From assembly GCF_018688495.1 (NCBI RefSeq), contig NZ_CP061320.1, positions 1,832,586-1,896,585 on the forward strand: a stretch of DNA of 64,000 nt. The letters are read 5' to 3'. This DNA is from Polynucleobacter sp. Adler-ghost. GTDB taxonomy: Bacteria; Pseudomonadota; Gammaproteobacteria; Burkholderiales; Burkholderiaceae. Of the stretch, positions 62,933-64,000 are shown piece after piece. A program made the position numbers and the translations under genes. Numbering within the stretch: the first letter of the stretch is position 1; each line of letters starts with the position of its first letter. The notes beneath the pieces are model-generated. The model searched no databases. It was not told where the DNA came from and worked only from the letters and a program-made list of their open reading frames with translations.

Positions 62933-62963
62933 AGCACTGCCAATAAAAGATATATTGCCAAGC

Positions 62964-64000
62964 ATGTCAGTTAAGAACTTCGATATCGTGATTCAAGGTG
63001 GTGGTCCGGTGGGCTTAGCCTGTGCAGCATGGTGCTTGCAAAAATTTCCTGAAGCAAAGCTTGCTCTACTAGATCGCAATCCTGTAAATGATGCTGATTT
63101 AACTGCTGCAGATACCCGGGGAGTCGCCCTATCTCACGGCAGCAAGCTATTGTTAGATACTATCAATGCATGGCCTACTGAGTGCGCCGATATTCATCGG
63201 GTACATGTCTCTCAAGCGGGTCGCTTTGGTCGTGCTCTGATGACTCGCGAAGAACTAGGTCAAAAAGCCTTAGGCCACATCATTCGTTATCGCGATATTC
63301 ACCTCACGCTGCGCAAAGCCTTAAAAGTCATTCAAGCCAATAGCCCCCATTTTGTTTGGAAACATATCGATACCAACACCGATATTGAAAACATTCAAGC
63401 CAAGTGCGTAGTTCATGCTGAAGGTGGTTTATTTAAAACCCAAGACTGGGTGGAGTCTGGCAGAGACTATGAACAATCAGCTTTAGTTGGTTTAGTGGAG
63501 GTTGAGAATGCGCCACCCTTCCAAGCGTGGGAGCGCTTTACTTCTGAAGGACCTTTGGCTGTGCTACCTAGTCACTATGGTCCCAATATTCTGAATCTGA
63601 TTTGGTGTGGAACCCCAAGCTCATCAAAAGCACGACTAGCTTTAAGTGACGCCGATTTTCTGAAAAGCTTGCAAGTGGAGTTTGGCTCACGCATTGGACA
63701 ATTTTTTAAAATCCAGGACCGCCGACTTTACGAGCTTGGACTCAATTACCGTAAAGAAATTACTCAGGCTAACGAAGTTTGGATTGGCAATGCCGCTCAG
63801 ACCTTGCATCCCGTTGCGGGACAAGGTCTAAACCTCGGATTACGGGATGCCTATCTCTTGGCAGAAAAACTTAGCATCCTCTTCTCCAAGTCAGAGGATC
63901 AAAAAACTCCTCTAGCCATCGAAACTACCTTGCAGGAATATGCCCAAAGTCGCAAGCTCGATCGGTCGGCCACGATAGGCCTTACAGACTTCATGGCCAG
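62964..64000 (+). CDS. ubiH: FAD-dependent ubiquinone hydroxylase (UbiH/VisC family), 3' end cut off
   Basis: At least 345 residues are present; the frame is open at the window end. FDIVIQGGGPVGLACA is the FAD-binding Rossmann motif. RDIHLTLRKAL is the conserved middle segment, and WIGNAAQTLHPVAGQGLNLG with LRDA the second FAD motif. This is the UbiH/UbiF/VisC monooxygenase family that hydroxylates the ubiquinone ring. Following pepP is the classic pepP-ubiH order, which favours UbiH. The start ATG is 31 bp after the pepP stop. Confidence 0.9.
   Translation, partial: MSVKNFDIVIQGGGPVGLACAAWCLQKFPEAKLALLDRNPVNDADLTAADTRGVALSHGSKLLLDTINAWPTECADIHRVHVSQAGRFGRALMTREELGQKALGHIIRYRDIHLTLRKALKVIQANSPHFVWKHIDTNTDIENIQAKCVVHAEGGLFKTQDWVESGRDYEQSALVGLVEVENAPPFQAWERFTSEGPLAVLPSHYGPNILNLIWCGTPSSSKARLALSDADFLKSLQVEFGSRIGQFFKIQDRRLYELGLNYRKEITQANEVWIGNAAQTLHPVAGQGLNLGLRDAYLLAEKLSILFSKSEDQKTPLAIETTLQEYAQSRKLDRSATIGLTDFMA

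Noticed and set aside
1..64000. CRISPR arrays, insertion sequences or rRNA genes
   Set aside because: No regularly spaced repeats, transposase genes with terminal inverted repeats or rRNA sequence were seen in the window.

Overview
The window looks like a chromosome segment of a freshwater betaproteobacterium of the Polynucleobacter type (Burkholderiaceae). The basis is its moderate GC, gene order (pgk-pyk-fba-purC-purE-purK; sucCD-recX-recA; lptD-surA-pdxA-rsmA; miaB-ybeY-corC-lnt-glyQ-glyS-gmhB-plsC) and protein sequences. No database search was possible, so the genus is an inference.

Bases 1-18330 are core genome. A leftward glycolysis/purine operon (pgk to purK, then the start of a probable tsaC) diverges from ilvE. 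Next come a CHCC zinc-finger protein, an LPS heptosyltransferase, two small conserved proteins, an M48 metalloprotease, moaC, a type IV pilin, a TerC-like protein, sucCD, recX and recA (with a perfect LexA box), and a small membrane protein.

Bases 18336-27708 are an AT-rich integrated element of about 9.3 kb in the 3' end of a tRNA-Met gene, bounded by 48-bp direct repeats. It carries a tyrosine integrase with repeated candidate arm-binding sites, a PD-(D/E)XK-like DUF5655 protein, and an 880-bp gene-free stretch. About 590 bp of that stretch fold into at least a dozen nested helices, making it a candidate large structured RNA. After it come two tiny ribbon-helix-helix-like genes, two leftward operons of unrecognised proteins (several secreted, lipidated or membrane-anchored, one with a nuclease-like motif), a lipoprotein and a serine recombinase. 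The element also supplies a replacement terminator for the tRNA it invaded. There are no phage structural genes, so it is either a satellite-like element or a genomic island.

Bases 27740-43960 hold metabolic and transport genes: a Tat-exported FAH-family protein, a MOSC protein, an MHS-family transporter with a large periplasmic insertion, a TRAP transporter followed by gamma-glutamyltransferase, a TRIC/YicG channel, a zeta-class GST, an AEC transporter, a gamma carbonic anhydrase, an ammonium transporter with an NtrC-like site and a hairpin over its ribosome site, small secreted proteins, htpG and a rhodanese.

Bases 44035-64000 are conserved housekeeping genes: a Na+/H+ antiporter, the miaB-to-plsC run, the leftward lptD-surA-pdxA-rsmA envelope operon, and the divergent amgK-murU-pepP-ubiH run. 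The ubiH-like gene is cut by the window end.
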